Assembly: GCF_017873765.1 (NCBI RefSeq)
Contig: NZ_JAGGKP010000005.1
Coordinates: 124,001-188,000 of the forward strand
DNA: 64,000 nt
Source: Paenibacillus sediminis
GTDB taxonomy: Bacteria > Bacillota > Bacilli > Paenibacillales > Paenibacillaceae
Direction: 5' to 3'
Shown: positions 1 through 8,328 of the stretch, piece after piece
How the letters are laid out: each line of letters opens with the position of its first letter
How positions within the stretch are numbered: the stretch's first letter is position 1
Translations under genes and position numbers: made by a program
The notes under the pieces: model-generated
Databases searched by the model: none
Told to the model about the DNA's origin: nothing
The model's input: only the letters and a program-made list of their open reading frames with translations

Positions 1-277
1 GCAGCTTACGAGCTGCATTAATCGGCACGAAGCGTTCATACAGCACTTTCTCGTCAAGCAGATTTTTAATGAGCGCTCCTTGGTACGTAATAATAGGAAC
101 ATTAAGTCCAGTCTGACGAGCTATCGCTTGAGCTGAAGCGTACATACGTCCAGTAGCGAGCGTGACTACGACTCCTTTGTCCGTTGCTTCCTGTAAAGCA
201 CGTGAAGTAGCTTCGGTCACTTCCATATGATCGTTGATGAGCGTATCATCAATGTCTATCGCAATGAGTTTATACAT
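1..277 (-). CDS. Cof-type HAD-superfamily phosphatase, N-terminal part
   Basis: Partial gene: it starts at the ATG at 277 and runs leftward off the window, so only about 92 N-terminal residues are seen. They contain the HAD motif I (IAIDIDDTLI, catalytic aspartates near residues 8 and 10), followed by the motif II region (TLATGRMYASA) and the QGALI segment typical of Cof/YidA-like sugar-phosphate or cofactor phosphatases. The substrate cannot be told from the sequence. The start overlaps the last 8 bases of the upstream DMT-transporter gene, which implies translational coupling and one mRNA with lplA and the transporter. This stretch has no closed reading frame in the window because it is truncated. 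Confidence 0.9.
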   Translation of the reverse strand, partial: MYKLIAIDIDDTLINDHMEVTEATSRALQEATDKGVVVTLATGRMYASAQAIARQTGLNVPIITYQGALIKNLLDEKVLYERFVPINAARKL

Positions 278-1217
278 TAGGCTCTCTCCTCGAATTTATC
301 TCTATTTTGTTCTCTTGTACAGCGGTATTGTTCGCAGATTTCAATTCGGCAGTGATCATTCCGATCAGAATAAGCAGACATCCGAACAAGGCTAAAGTTC
401 CAATCTTCTCACCCGCGAAGAATACGCCGGTAAATGCAGCGAAGACAGGCTCCATCGTGAAAATAACGGCAACGCGGGATGGTGTGGTGTACTGTTGACA
501 GGCCGTTTGAATCCAAAATGCAAAAGCGCTCGTCGGTCCAATCGAGATTAGAAGTGCGATCAAAACGTCAGGTTGAACGAGCAAATCGAGCGTTTGTGAA
601 AGCGGGCCAACATCTTCTATGAAAAAAGAAAATATTGTACTGAGCACGCCGACTACGGCTAATTGGATGACGGATAGCGCAAGCGCAGGATAGTGCGGCG
701 CATAAATACCCGTGAATGCAATTTGCAGCGCAAAGGCGACAGCACATAGAAGAATGAGCATATCCCCATAGTTCCATTTCATTATTCCACCTGAGAAGGT
801 TAGCATATACAGTCCAGCGGCTGCAAGAAGAACACTGAACCAAGTATATCGGGATAATTTATGTCTCAGTAATGTTGCGGCAATCATCGGCACAAGGACG
901 ACAGATAAGCCTGTAATAAACCCAGCATTCGATGTTGTCGTGTACAATAAACCCATCGTTTGCAGCCCGTAGCCTAGAAATAAAAATATGCCAAGCAATG
1001 CGCCATGAAGCCACATTTTACGCGACATTTGTCTCCACTGATCTCTATAAAATATACTGATAATAAGTGCTAGCAGAAGCGATGCTCCAATAAATCGGAA
1101 TCCGTTAAACGCGAGCGGCGGCAATACTTTCACCGCATTTTGCACGATCAGAAATGTACAGCCCCACATCATGGCGACAAACAGCAGGCTGAGATCTGCG
1201 AGGCGGGATGATTTCAT
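270..1217 (-). CDS. DMT-superfamily (EamA) transporter
   Basis: A 315-residue, almost wholly hydrophobic protein with about ten predicted membrane helices arranged as two EamA repeats (residues roughly 8-140 and 150-290). The N-terminal MMWGCTFLIVQNAV segment and the second-repeat GPTSAFAFWIQTACQQYTTPSRVAV segment fit the drug/metabolite transporter family. Such proteins export or exchange amino acids, nucleosides or drugs; the substrate is not predictable here. The start lies five bases after the lplA stop, with an AAGGA-type ribosome site inside the lplA 3' end, and the stop overlaps the next gene's start by 8 bases. The three genes therefore look like one transcription unit. Confidence 0.9.
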   Translation of the reverse strand: MKSSRLADLSLLFVAMMWGCTFLIVQNAVKVLPPLAFNGFRFIGASLLLALIISIFYRDQWRQMSRKMWLHGALLGIFLFLGYGLQTMGLLYTTTSNAGFITGLSVVLVPMIAATLLRHKLSRYTWFSVLLAAAGLYMLTFSGGIMKWNYGDMLILLCAVAFALQIAFTGIYAPHYPALALSVIQLAVVGVLSTIFSFFIEDVGPLSQTLDLLVQPDVLIALLISIGPTSAFAFWIQTACQQYTTPSRVAVIFTMEPVFAAFTGVFFAGEKIGTLALFGCLLILIGMITAELKSANNTAVQENKIEINSRREPNV

Positions 1218-1222
1218 ATCCG

Positions 1223-2224
1223 TTATCCTTCTAGGAAAATCAAACCGATAAAGTCATCGAATTCGATATTGCCAAAGTAATGATTCAGATCAAAGCCTTT
1301 TAGAGCCGCGCGTACTTCCGATTCATCATAACGTTTATTCCGAAGTGCATTTTCAATATCCGAAACGTCGCCAACGCCGAAGAAATCGCCGTAAATTTTC
1401 ATATTTTGAATACGGCCGTCTTTAATATTCATCCGAAGATCAACAAAGCCAGTAGAGAATTTTTTCGCATGTTTTACATTGCTCTCTGGCGATTCTCCGT
1501 AATTCCATTCCCAATTCTGATAGCGTTCTTTAGAGATTTCATGGATTCTAGCCCAGTCCTCTTCCGTAAGTACATACTGCGGAACCTGATCAGGTTCCAA
1601 CCCGAAAATGTGGCGAAGAAGATTCGCCCGAAACTCTTCGATTGTAATTTTGTGATCCAAAAATTCTGAAATGTTAGCAACACGACTGCGTACCGATTTG
1701 GTGCTCTTAGATTCAAACTTCTCAGGTCTAACATGCAGTGCGGATTGAACGTTCTCCAGCTGTGAATCCAGCATGAGTGTCCCGTGGCTGAACATCCGGC
1801 CGCGAGTCGCAAACTGGGCGTTACCGGATATTTTGCGCTCGCCGACTTGAATATCATTTCGTCCTGTCAGCTCTGCATTTACACCCATTTGTTTCAGAGC
1901 TTCAATGACAGGCTGGGTGAATTTAAGAAAGTTGTTAAAAGATTGTCCATCATCTTTGGTTAAAAAGCTGAAATTGAGGTTGCCTAAATCGTGATATACA
2001 GCCCCCCCGCCTGACAAGCGGCGAACTACTTTTACATTATGTTCTTTTACATACTCGTGATTGATTTCTTCAATCGTATTTTGGTGCTTGCCGATTATGA
2101 TTGAAGGCCCGTTGATGTAGAAGAGCAAATAGCTGTCATCCATCGGCAGATGCTTAAGTGCGAATTCTTCAATCGCCAAATTGATAGCTGGATCTGTGAT
2201 CCCTTGATTATCAATGAACAACAT
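1223..2224 (-). CDS. lplA: lipoate-protein ligase
   Basis: Joins lipoate to the E2/H-protein lipoyl domains of 2-oxoacid dehydrogenases and the glycine cleavage system, in the cytosol. The RRLSGGGAVYHDLGNLNFS motif near residues 65-85 and the RNDI...RKISGNAQ segment with the ligase lysine near residue 133 are diagnostic. The C-terminal accessory domain (to residue 333) is present, so this is a full-length LplA/LplJ-type ligase rather than a transferase. The open frame extends 42 codons further upstream, but I place the start at 2224 because GGAGG sits at 2233-2237 and the protein then begins just ahead of the family's usual MLFIDNQ start. It is the first gene of a three-gene minus-strand unit. 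Confidence 0.95.
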   Translation of the reverse strand: MLFIDNQGITDPAINLAIEEFALKHLPMDDSYLLFYINGPSIIIGKHQNTIEEINHEYVKEHNVKVVRRLSGGGAVYHDLGNLNFSFLTKDDGQSFNNFLKFTQPVIEALKQMGVNAELTGRNDIQVGERKISGNAQFATRGRMFSHGTLMLDSQLENVQSALHVRPEKFESKSTKSVRSRVANISEFLDHKITIEEFRANLLRHIFGLEPDQVPQYVLTEEDWARIHEISKERYQNWEWNYGESPESNVKHAKKFSTGFVDLRMNIKDGRIQNMKIYGDFFGVGDVSDIENALRNKRYDESEVRAALKGFDLNHYFGNIEFDDFIGLIFLEG

Positions 2225-2414
2225 GCGGTTATCCTCCATTTTTATATAAATTGGCCTAGGATTGATCCAAAGTTCCATTTTTATTGTAAACCAATTATTT
2301 GGCAGTGACAAAGGAAAAGAACATTGACGGACGATGAAATGTGCGTACATAATGAGACATTATATTTTTGGAACATAAGAAGATCGTCGGAATCATAGAA
2401 GGAGAGCTCGAACG

Positions 2415-3056
2415 ATGAACGGGAAGGTGCGGCTTGTACTTATTCGGCATGGGAAGACACAGTGGAACGCGGAGCGGCGTTATCTGGGGTATACCGATCT
2501 GGCTCTCATACCAGGTGCATATAATGAGCTTTCTGTACTGAGGCAGCGGCTCGAAAAGGTCGATTTTCAAACTGTATATTGCAGTGATTTGACACGGTGC
2601 CGGGAGACACTAGCGTATATTCGCCCAGATTTAAAGTTAGTGGCGAACTATGACGCACGTTTACGTGAGATGAATTTCGGACAATGGGAGGGTCAGACCT
2701 ATGAGATGCTGAAGAATAATCCACTATACCGCGAGTGGCTGGACCATCCTAAAGATGTAACACCGCCCGGCGGGGAATCGTGGCAGGTGTTTGAAAATCG
2801 GGTGTCTGATTTCATGAACGAGCTGCTAGAAACAGTGCGAATACGGGGAGATAAAGCGATTTATCAAGAGGAACAGAGCAATCACGTGTCTAGAGCAGAT
2901 GCCCCCAACATTCTGATCATCACGCATGGCGGTGTCATCCGAATGCTATACACATTGCTAAGAGAAGATGCAGATTTCTGGGATCTCCAGCTTGAACCAG
3001 GAAGTGCAGTGACGATTGATGTTACTCTTTATACTTCATTCCAATTCCAGTTATAG
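2415..3056 (+). CDS. cobC: histidine phosphatase, probable alpha-ribazole phosphatase
   Basis: A 213-residue histidine phosphatase (phosphoglycerate-mutase fold). It has the LIRHGKTQWN motif with the phospho-accepting histidine at residue 12, the MNFGQWEG segment with the acidic residue near 85-90, and the second catalytic histidine in the ITHGG motif near residue 172. Its position just ahead of a cobalamin riboswitch operon that lacks its own cobC suggests dephosphorylation of alpha-ribazole-5'-phosphate in the nucleotide loop pathway. That role is inferred from context; the fold alone would also fit other small phosphatases. A GGAGAG ribosome site precedes the ATG. Its last 35 bases overlap a convergent small membrane-protein gene. 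Confidence 0.72.
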   Translation: MNGKVRLVLIRHGKTQWNAERRYLGYTDLALIPGAYNELSVLRQRLEKVDFQTVYCSDLTRCRETLAYIRPDLKLVANYDARLREMNFGQWEGQTYEMLKNNPLYREWLDHPKDVTPPGGESWQVFENRVSDFMNELLETVRIRGDKAIYQEEQSNHVSRADAPNILIITHGGVIRMLYTLLREDADFWDLQLEPGSAVTIDVTLYTSFQFQL

Positions 3057-3294
3057 CCTTGTGTCCATGATCCATCTCATCTAGTGATTCGAGTTTGTGA
3101 GAAGCGGCATCGACACGAATGGCAGTTGCCAAAGAAGACAGAAAGAAGATCCCAATAAACACTGGCAGTAAAGTATAAAAAGGCAGGTCAACTATTCGAT
3201 TTACAAAATACAAAATACCAGGGTAAATGATAACAAAGAAGATGATGAGTGAAATTTTCACTTTAAGATTGAGACGGTGTTTAGGTTTAGACAT
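3022..3294 (-). CDS. small two-helix membrane protein, function unknown
   Basis: I do not recognise this 90-residue protein. It has a basic N-terminus (MSKPKHRLNLKVK), two hydrophobic segments (about residues 12-31 and 38-60) and a charged C-terminal tail, so it is probably a two-pass inner-membrane protein. A GGAGGG ribosome site lies just upstream of the ATG (reverse strand of 3300-3306). Its 3' end overlaps the end of the convergent cobC-like gene by 35 bases, so the two mRNAs would be complementary there. The good ribosome site and coherent hydrophobic profile support it being real. Confidence 0.7.
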   Translation of the reverse strand: MSKPKHRLNLKVKISLIIFFVIIYPGILYFVNRIVDLPFYTLLPVFIGIFFLSSLATAIRVDAASHKLESLDEMDHGHKAITGIGMKYKE

Positions 3295-3365
3295 AAAAAG
3301 CCCTCCTTTTTGTATTCTATTTTATATCCATCTTATCGAAATTTTTCCACTAATTATACTTCTTA

Positions 3366-3394
3366 TTGTCAGATTTCCACTTTTCACCTATAAT
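3366..3394 (+). promoter_or_regulatory. sigma-A-type promoter for the cobalamin operon
   Basis: TTGTCA at 3366-3371 and TATAAT at 3389-3394 are separated by 17 bases. The predicted start near 3401 lies about 35 bases before the aptamer, as expected for a riboswitch leader. Confidence 0.75.
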
Positions 3395-3434
3395 CTATCC
3401 TTGAGAAAGGCTTGAACAAACGAATATTTCAATG

Positions 3435-3604
3435 TCCATGAGGTCCCAACGTATCGATGTATACTTAGGGTTAATAGGGAAGCCGGTGCAAATCCGGCAC
3501 GGTCCCGCCACTGTAAAACAGGGATAAGCTCATCGTGCCACTGTCATGTTGATGGGAAGGCGAGCTTATTATACAACCTGTAAGTCAGGAGACCTGCCCA
3601 TGGA
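3435..3604 (+). promoter_or_regulatory. cobalamin (B12) riboswitch aptamer
   Basis: The conserved B12-box region is present: GGGAAGCCGGTGCAAATCC continuing to the GGTCCCGCCACTGT segment at about 3477-3517. The closing P1 helix can be drawn between TCCATGAGGTC (3435-3445) and GACCTGCCCATGGA near 3591-3604, and the GTAAGTCAGGAGACCTGCC end signature is present. It precedes B12 uptake and assembly genes, which fits repression by adenosylcobalamin. The segment from 3605 to 3733 would be the expression platform; GCAATACC near 3660 and GGTATTTGC near 3700 can pair and may take part in switching. Confidence 0.95.
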
Positions 3605-3733
3605 TGAGACTGACGGTCCTTCGAGGAGAGGATAACGTTCTGCGCGGAAGATAATGCGGCAATACCACGATTGGCGCTCAAATTTGAGATGCTTCAAGGT
3701 ATTTGCAGCAACTGATATCTAAGTAGACGTGAT

Positions 3734-3772
3734 CCCTTATCGATTCAAGGATAAGGGGTTTTCTTGTTTTTT
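3734..3772 (+). terminator. riboswitch-controlled intrinsic terminator
   Basis: CCCTTATC at 3734-3741 pairs with GATAAGGG at 3750-3757, followed by a T-rich tract to 3772. It lies between the B12 aptamer and the first gene, the position expected for transcriptional attenuation. Confidence 0.85.
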
Positions 3773-3844
3773 TGCAAAAGTCAGCAATTGAAATGTTTGT
3801 CATCTTCAAGGCGCTCAGATCATGAACGAAGAGGAGAGAGAAAC

Positions 3845-4849
3845 ATGCATAAAGTAAGTAAGTTATGGGCGCTACTGTGCCTCACACTCGTTATGTCTTT
3901 GGTTATTGCAGCGTGCGGGAGTTCAGCAGAAGAGAAGCAAGCTCCAAGCAGTCAGCAAAGTACGGGTCAATCGAGTTCCCAGAAAGAGGACATCAGCTTA
4001 TTAAAAACGGTATATCCATTAAAAGTAACGGATGCTACGGGCGAGACATTTACGTTCGACAAAGCGCCAAAACGGATTGTATCCGTATCTCCGGCTGAGA
4101 CAGAAGCGTTATTTGCCATTGGGCTGAAGGATGAAATCGTCGGGGTGTCTGATTACGATGATTATCCTGAAGCGGTGAAAGAAAAACCTAAAATGGGCGG
4201 TATTGAGAAACCGAACGTAGAAGCCATTATTGCTGCGGAGCCGGATATCGTATTTACAGGGATTTCAATGTCTGAGGAATCTGTTAAGAAGCTTCGCGAT
4301 CTAGGTATCGTTATTTTCAAAACCAATCCGAAAACGATCGAAGACGTCATGAACAATATTCAGCTGTTCGGCCAAATTACAGATCATCAGCAGGAGGCAA
4401 AGGCTGTAGTAGACAAAATGAAACAGCAGCTAACACAAGTCACTGAAGCTGTGAAGTCTGTGCCTAACGATGAGAAGAAAAAAGTATATATCGAATTTGC
4501 TCCAGGATGGACCGTTGGTAAAGGCGAATTTATGGATGAAATTATTAAATTAGCCGGCGGTGTGAATATAGCCTCTGATCTTCAAGGCTGGAGTGAAATA
4601 AACGAGGAAAATATTATTAAAGCAAATCCTGATGTTATCCTCTATGCAAATGGTGTTATAGACACTGAAAGTAAAAAAGCGCTCGATCAAATTATTAAAG
4701 GCAGAAGCGGCTGGGATCAAATTAACGCGATTCAAAATAATCAAGTGATTGGCCTTGACCAAAATTTACTGAGTCGTCCAGGTCCCCGCGTTACGGAAGG
4801 GTTGATTGAAGTGGCAAAAGCGATCTATCCGGATTTGATGAATAAATGA
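3845..4849 (+). CDS. btuF: B12/iron-siderophore ABC importer, substrate-binding lipoprotein
   Basis: A 334-residue lipoprotein that would sit on the outer face of the membrane and pass its ligand to the BtuC-like permease. The start at 3845 (GAGGAGAG ribosome site) gives a clean signal peptide with lipobox LVIAAC and the lipidated cysteine at residue 24. A Ser/Gln-rich linker follows, then a periplasmic-binding (FecB/BtuF) domain with PKRIVSVSPAETEALFAIG. The open frame extends upstream into the terminator, but that part is not credible coding. Because the gene is behind a B12 riboswitch and fused by overlap to cob genes, cobalamin or a corrinoid is the likely ligand. A siderophore cannot be excluded from sequence alone. 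Confidence 0.88.
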   Translation: MHKVSKLWALLCLTLVMSLVIAACGSSAEEKQAPSSQQSTGQSSSQKEDISLLKTVYPLKVTDATGETFTFDKAPKRIVSVSPAETEALFAIGLKDEIVGVSDYDDYPEAVKEKPKMGGIEKPNVEAIIAAEPDIVFTGISMSEESVKKLRDLGIVIFKTNPKTIEDVMNNIQLFGQITDHQQEAKAVVDKMKQQLTQVTEAVKSVPNDEKKKVYIEFAPGWTVGKGEFMDEIIKLAGGVNIASDLQGWSEINEENIIKANPDVILYANGVIDTESKKALDQIIKGRSGWDQINAIQNNQVIGLDQNLLSRPGPRVTEGLIEVAKAIYPDLMNK

Positions 4850-5892
4850 GCAGAAAACTTGCCGTGTATGGCGGGGCCGGAATCATACTGCTCATCTTAA
4901 CATTAACAATATGTGTCGGTATTGGATCCGTTGATTTGCCTATCGGGGATATTGCGAGTATTCTTCTTCACCATGTTCCATTCATCGGAGATGCGATATC
5001 ACCGTCATGGAGTGCATCTGCAGAGCAGATCATCATGAAGGTCCGTTTGCCTCGGGTTGTACTAGGTATGCTCGTTGGTGCATCACTGGCTGCGTCTGGT
5101 GCAGCCTTCCAAGGAGTACTTCGTAATCCGTTAGCAGATCCGTTTACATTAGGTGTGTCCTCAGGGGCGTCTGTCGGTGCGGCATTGCTCATATTTTTCG
5201 GACTTCAATATTCTGTCTTCGGTTCATGGACGTTGCCAGCTGTAGCCTTTGTTACGGGAATACTGACATTGCTCGGTGTCCTTCGGCTTGCTAGGCAAGG
5301 CGGTAAAATTCCAACGCATAGTTTGATTTTAGCGGGAATTGTGATGCAGTCTTTTTTCGGCGCTGTTGTGTCTTTTCTAGCAGCGATGTCCAAACAGACA
5401 ATTAATGAAATATTATTTTGGACAATGGGAAGTCTGAGCATGCGCGGGTGGTCGTATACGGCCATCCTTTTCCCGTATTTTATTGCAGGTTTCTTATTCT
5501 TATGGAGCCGTGCACGAACACTCAATATTCTCGCACTTGGGGAGCGGCAAGCGGCCCATTTAGGACTGAACGTAGAGCGGACGAAGCTGTCTGTACTTAT
5601 TGTTGCAACGGTATTAACGGCTGGAGCGGTATCTGTTTCAGGTGTGATCGGGTTCGTGGGGTTAGTCGTGCCGCATATGATACGGTTAATTGCAGGACCT
5701 GATTATCGGCTTATCGTTCCACTTTCCGCGCTAGGCGGGGGCATTTTTATGATCTGGGCAGATACTGCTGCTAGATTTGTTCTTGCTCCAACGGATATTC
5801 CGTTAGGTATTGTTACTGCATTTGTAGGTGCACCGTTCTTTGCTTATTTGCTCGTTCGTCATAAACAACAGCAGAGAGGGAGGGGCGCATGA
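4846..5892 (+). CDS. btuC: FecCD/BtuC-type ABC permease
   Basis: A 348-residue permease with about ten membrane helices, member of the FecCD family. Seen motifs include RLPRVVLGMLVGASLAASGAAF near residues 67-88, the NPLADPFTLGVSSGASVGA loop, and the coupling segment GERQAAHLGLNVERTK that contacts the ATPase. It forms the channel of the importer with the preceding lipoprotein and following ATPase. Start and stop are both in ATGA overlaps with the neighbours (4846 and 5889), which indicates translational coupling within the B12 operon. Confidence 0.92.
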   Translation: MSRKLAVYGGAGIILLILTLTICVGIGSVDLPIGDIASILLHHVPFIGDAISPSWSASAEQIIMKVRLPRVVLGMLVGASLAASGAAFQGVLRNPLADPFTLGVSSGASVGAALLIFFGLQYSVFGSWTLPAVAFVTGILTLLGVLRLARQGGKIPTHSLILAGIVMQSFFGAVVSFLAAMSKQTINEILFWTMGSLSMRGWSYTAILFPYFIAGFLFLWSRARTLNILALGERQAAHLGLNVERTKLSVLIVATVLTAGAVSVSGVIGFVGLVVPHMIRLIAGPDYRLIVPLSALGGGIFMIWADTAARFVLAPTDIPLGIVTAFVGAPFFAYLLVRHKQQQRGRGA

Positions 5893-6674
5893 TTACGGTA
5901 AAAAACGCCGCTAAAGCATATGATGGTCAGTTTGTTCTTGAAGGTGTGAACTGGCATATCAATCAAGGTGAATGGTGGGGGATTATCGGGCCAAACGGCA
6001 GCGGCAAATCGACTTTGCTGCATCTTATTTCTGGAACTGAGAAGCTGACCAACGGTGACATTTCGATTCAGGGTAAGCCTATTTCAAATTATTCACGTAA
6101 AGAGTTGTCGCGTATCGTTGCTGTACTGCAGCAGGATGGTGTGCCGCAGATTCATTTTCCAGTTCGGGATGTTATTGAGATGGGCCGGTTTCCTTATCAG
6201 GATTGGTTAGGACGCGAACAGCAAGGCTATGAAGAGAAGGATCAACTGCTGAACGAAATTATGAGCAAGCTTGAGCTGGATTCTATTGCGGATCGATCTG
6301 TCGATGAGCTAAGCGGAGGTCAGAGACAAAGGGTGGCTCTAGGCAAAGTAATGGCGCAAGAACCGCAGGTTTTGCTGCTCGATGAACCGACGACGTATTT
6401 GGATATTCGGTATCAACTGCAATTTATGGAACTCGTTCAGAAGTGGAGAATGGACAACGGACTCACGATAATTGCCGTGCTTCACGATCTCAATTTGGCG
6501 GCTCAGTTTTGTGACAAACTGCTTGTCTTGAAAGACGGCAAGGCTGTTAGCTCAGGAACGCCCGCTGAGATATTGACTCGTGACAACATTCACTCGGTAT
6601 TTAAGGTAAATCCAGCGATTGTTGCTCATCCGGACAGCGGCGTACCCCAGTTATTGTTAAAGAGAAAATTGTAG
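5889..6674 (+). CDS. btuD: B12/siderophore ABC importer ATPase
   Basis: A 261-residue ABC ATPase powering the BtuCF-like importer. The Walker A motif GPNGSGKST lies near residues 35-43, the Q-loop follows in the LQQDGVPQIHFPVRDV segment, the signature LSGGQRQRV near residue 143, Walker B LLLDEPT directly before TTYLDIRYQ, and the H-loop in VLHDLNLAAQ. It overlaps the permease by ATGA and is followed after 30 bases by cobT with a GGAG ribosome site. Confidence 0.92.
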   Translation: MITVKNAAKAYDGQFVLEGVNWHINQGEWWGIIGPNGSGKSTLLHLISGTEKLTNGDISIQGKPISNYSRKELSRIVAVLQQDGVPQIHFPVRDVIEMGRFPYQDWLGREQQGYEEKDQLLNEIMSKLELDSIADRSVDELSGGQRQRVALGKVMAQEPQVLLLDEPTTYLDIRYQLQFMELVQKWRMDNGLTIIAVLHDLNLAAQFCDKLLVLKDGKAVSSGTPAEILTRDNIHSVFKVNPAIVAHPDSGVPQLLLKRKL

Positions 6675-6704
6675 CTTTAAAGAGAAAGAAGGAGATTTTT
6701 CAAA

Positions 6705-7763
6705 ATGAATGGGAATCTATTAAATGAAACGATCGAACGAATAAAACCACTTGATGAGAAGGCTATGCAAGAAGCAGCAAATCATTTAGATCGACTGACG
6801 AAGCCTAAAGGCAGCCTTGGCAAGCTTGAGAATTTGGCGGTGCAGCTGGCAGGAATAACGGGCAAAGTGAAGCCTTCCTTTCCGAAGAGAGCCGTTATTG
6901 TTATGGCCGGTGATCATGGTGTTGTGGAGGAGGGGGTTACCGCATACCCACCGGAAGTGACTCCGCAAATGGTGCTTAACTTCTTGGCAGGCGGTGCAAC
7001 CGTAAACGTGCTGTCACGTCAAGCAGGAGCGGACGTATTGTGTGTTGATATCGGAGTTAATGCAGATTTGTCCCATCCGCAGCTGATCTCTCGTAAAGTG
7101 CGTAAAGGTACTGCGAATATGGCGAAAGGACCTGCGATGACTCGTACGGAAGTGGAGCAAGCGATTCTCGTTGGAATCGAGACGGTTAAAGATTGTGCCT
7201 CTAAGGGCTATACGTTATTCGTAACAGGCGAAATGGGTATTGGGAATACAACGCCAAGCGCAGCAATCGTGAGTGCATTTACAGGACTTTCGCCTATCGA
7301 GACGGTTGGACGCGGTACAGGAATAGATGATGCGATACTGAAGCACAAAGTGGAAGTGGTTCAGCAAGCATTAGATGTGAATAAGCCCGACTTCAATGAT
7401 CCGATCGATGTTCTTGCGAAGGTAGGCGGATTAGAAATTGCCGGTCTCGTTGGTGTCATCCTTGGAGCGGCTTCACGGCGCTGCCCAGTGGTCATTGACG
7501 GTTTTATATCGAGTGCTGCAGCGCTGGTTGCAAAGCATATGAGCAAAGAAGCCGTTCATTATATGATTGGTTCGCACTTCTCTCAGGAGCAAGGACATAA
7601 GCTGGTCATTGGAGAACTCGGTATATCACCGATGCTGCATATGGATATGCGAGTTGGGGAAGGAACAGGCGGCGTCCTAAGTTTGCATTTAGTCGATGCA
7701 ATTTGCCGCATCATGTCAGAGATGGCCACGTTCGAGAGTGCGGGCGTATCGGATCGGGAGTAG
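6705..7763 (+). CDS. cobT: nicotinate-nucleotide--dimethylbenzimidazole phosphoribosyltransferase
   Basis: Activates the lower-ligand base (dimethylbenzimidazole) to alpha-ribazole-5'-phosphate using nicotinate mononucleotide. The 352-residue length is normal. Family blocks seen are LDRLTKPKGSLGKLENLA at the start, VMAGDHGVVEEGVTAYP, the TGEMGIGNTTPSAA segment, and GEGTGGVLSLHLVDA near the C-terminus, which carries the catalytic glutamate. It sits between the importer genes and cobU, consistent with salvage of imported corrinoids. Confidence 0.95.
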   Translation: MNGNLLNETIERIKPLDEKAMQEAANHLDRLTKPKGSLGKLENLAVQLAGITGKVKPSFPKRAVIVMAGDHGVVEEGVTAYPPEVTPQMVLNFLAGGATVNVLSRQAGADVLCVDIGVNADLSHPQLISRKVRKGTANMAKGPAMTRTEVEQAILVGIETVKDCASKGYTLFVTGEMGIGNTTPSAAIVSAFTGLSPIETVGRGTGIDDAILKHKVEVVQQALDVNKPDFNDPIDVLAKVGGLEIAGLVGVILGAASRRCPVVIDGFISSAAALVAKHMSKEAVHYMIGSHFSQEQGHKLVIGELGISPMLHMDMRVGEGTGGVLSLHLVDAICRIMSEMATFESAGVSDRE

Positions 7764-7767
7764 AACG

Positions 7768-8328
7768 ATGAGCATATTAGTGACGGGAGGAGCTCGCAGC
7801 GGTAAAAGCAGTTTCGCAGAGAAGTTATGTATGTCTAGGGCATCTTCTGCTGTGTACATTGCCACTGCTCAAGCCTTTGATGATGAGATGGGTGAGCGGA
7901 TAGCGCAGCATCGTCTTCAGCGTGAACAAGCGCAGTACAACTGGCAGACGATAGAGGAGCCATTAGAGATTGCGTCACAATTAAATCGACTTGGTGAGAA
8001 TGAAGATGAGGCTCCTGCCGTATTGGTGGATTGTCTTACTCTTTGGTTGTCGAATGTTATTCTTCTCTATGAGCAATTGCCAAATTTAGATAGCAAGGTG
8101 AAGACAAGAATAGAGCAGTTAACTTGCAGCATTGCTTCATATCCTGGTCAGCTAATCCTTGTGACGAACGAAGTCGGTGACGGAATTGTGCCTGAATATC
8201 CGCTTGGGCGCATATATCGGGACTTTGCAGGATGGATGAACCAAGAAGCGGCAAGGGTGTCATCTGAGGTGTATCTCGTGACTGCAGGTATACCGATTGA
8301 ATTAAAGAGCAGGGAGTACAAGCTATGA
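7768..8328 (+). CDS. cobU: adenosylcobinamide kinase / adenosylcobinamide-phosphate guanylyltransferase
   Basis: Phosphorylates adenosylcobinamide and transfers GMP to it, making AdoCbi-GDP for CobS. The P-loop GGARSGKS lies at residues 6-13, followed by YIATAQAFDDEM and HRLQREQ with the guanylylated-histidine region, and the VDCLTLWLSN and TNEVGDGIVPE blocks. I use the ATG at 7768, with a GGGAG ribosome site overlapping the cobT stop, instead of the longer upstream frame inside cobT; this gives the normal 186 residues. The 3' end overlaps cobS by ATGA. Confidence 0.95.
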   Translation: MSILVTGGARSGKSSFAEKLCMSRASSAVYIATAQAFDDEMGERIAQHRLQREQAQYNWQTIEEPLEIASQLNRLGENEDEAPAVLVDCLTLWLSNVILLYEQLPNLDSKVKTRIEQLTCSIASYPGQLILVTNEVGDGIVPEYPLGRIYRDFAGWMNQEAARVSSEVYLVTAGIPIELKSREYKL

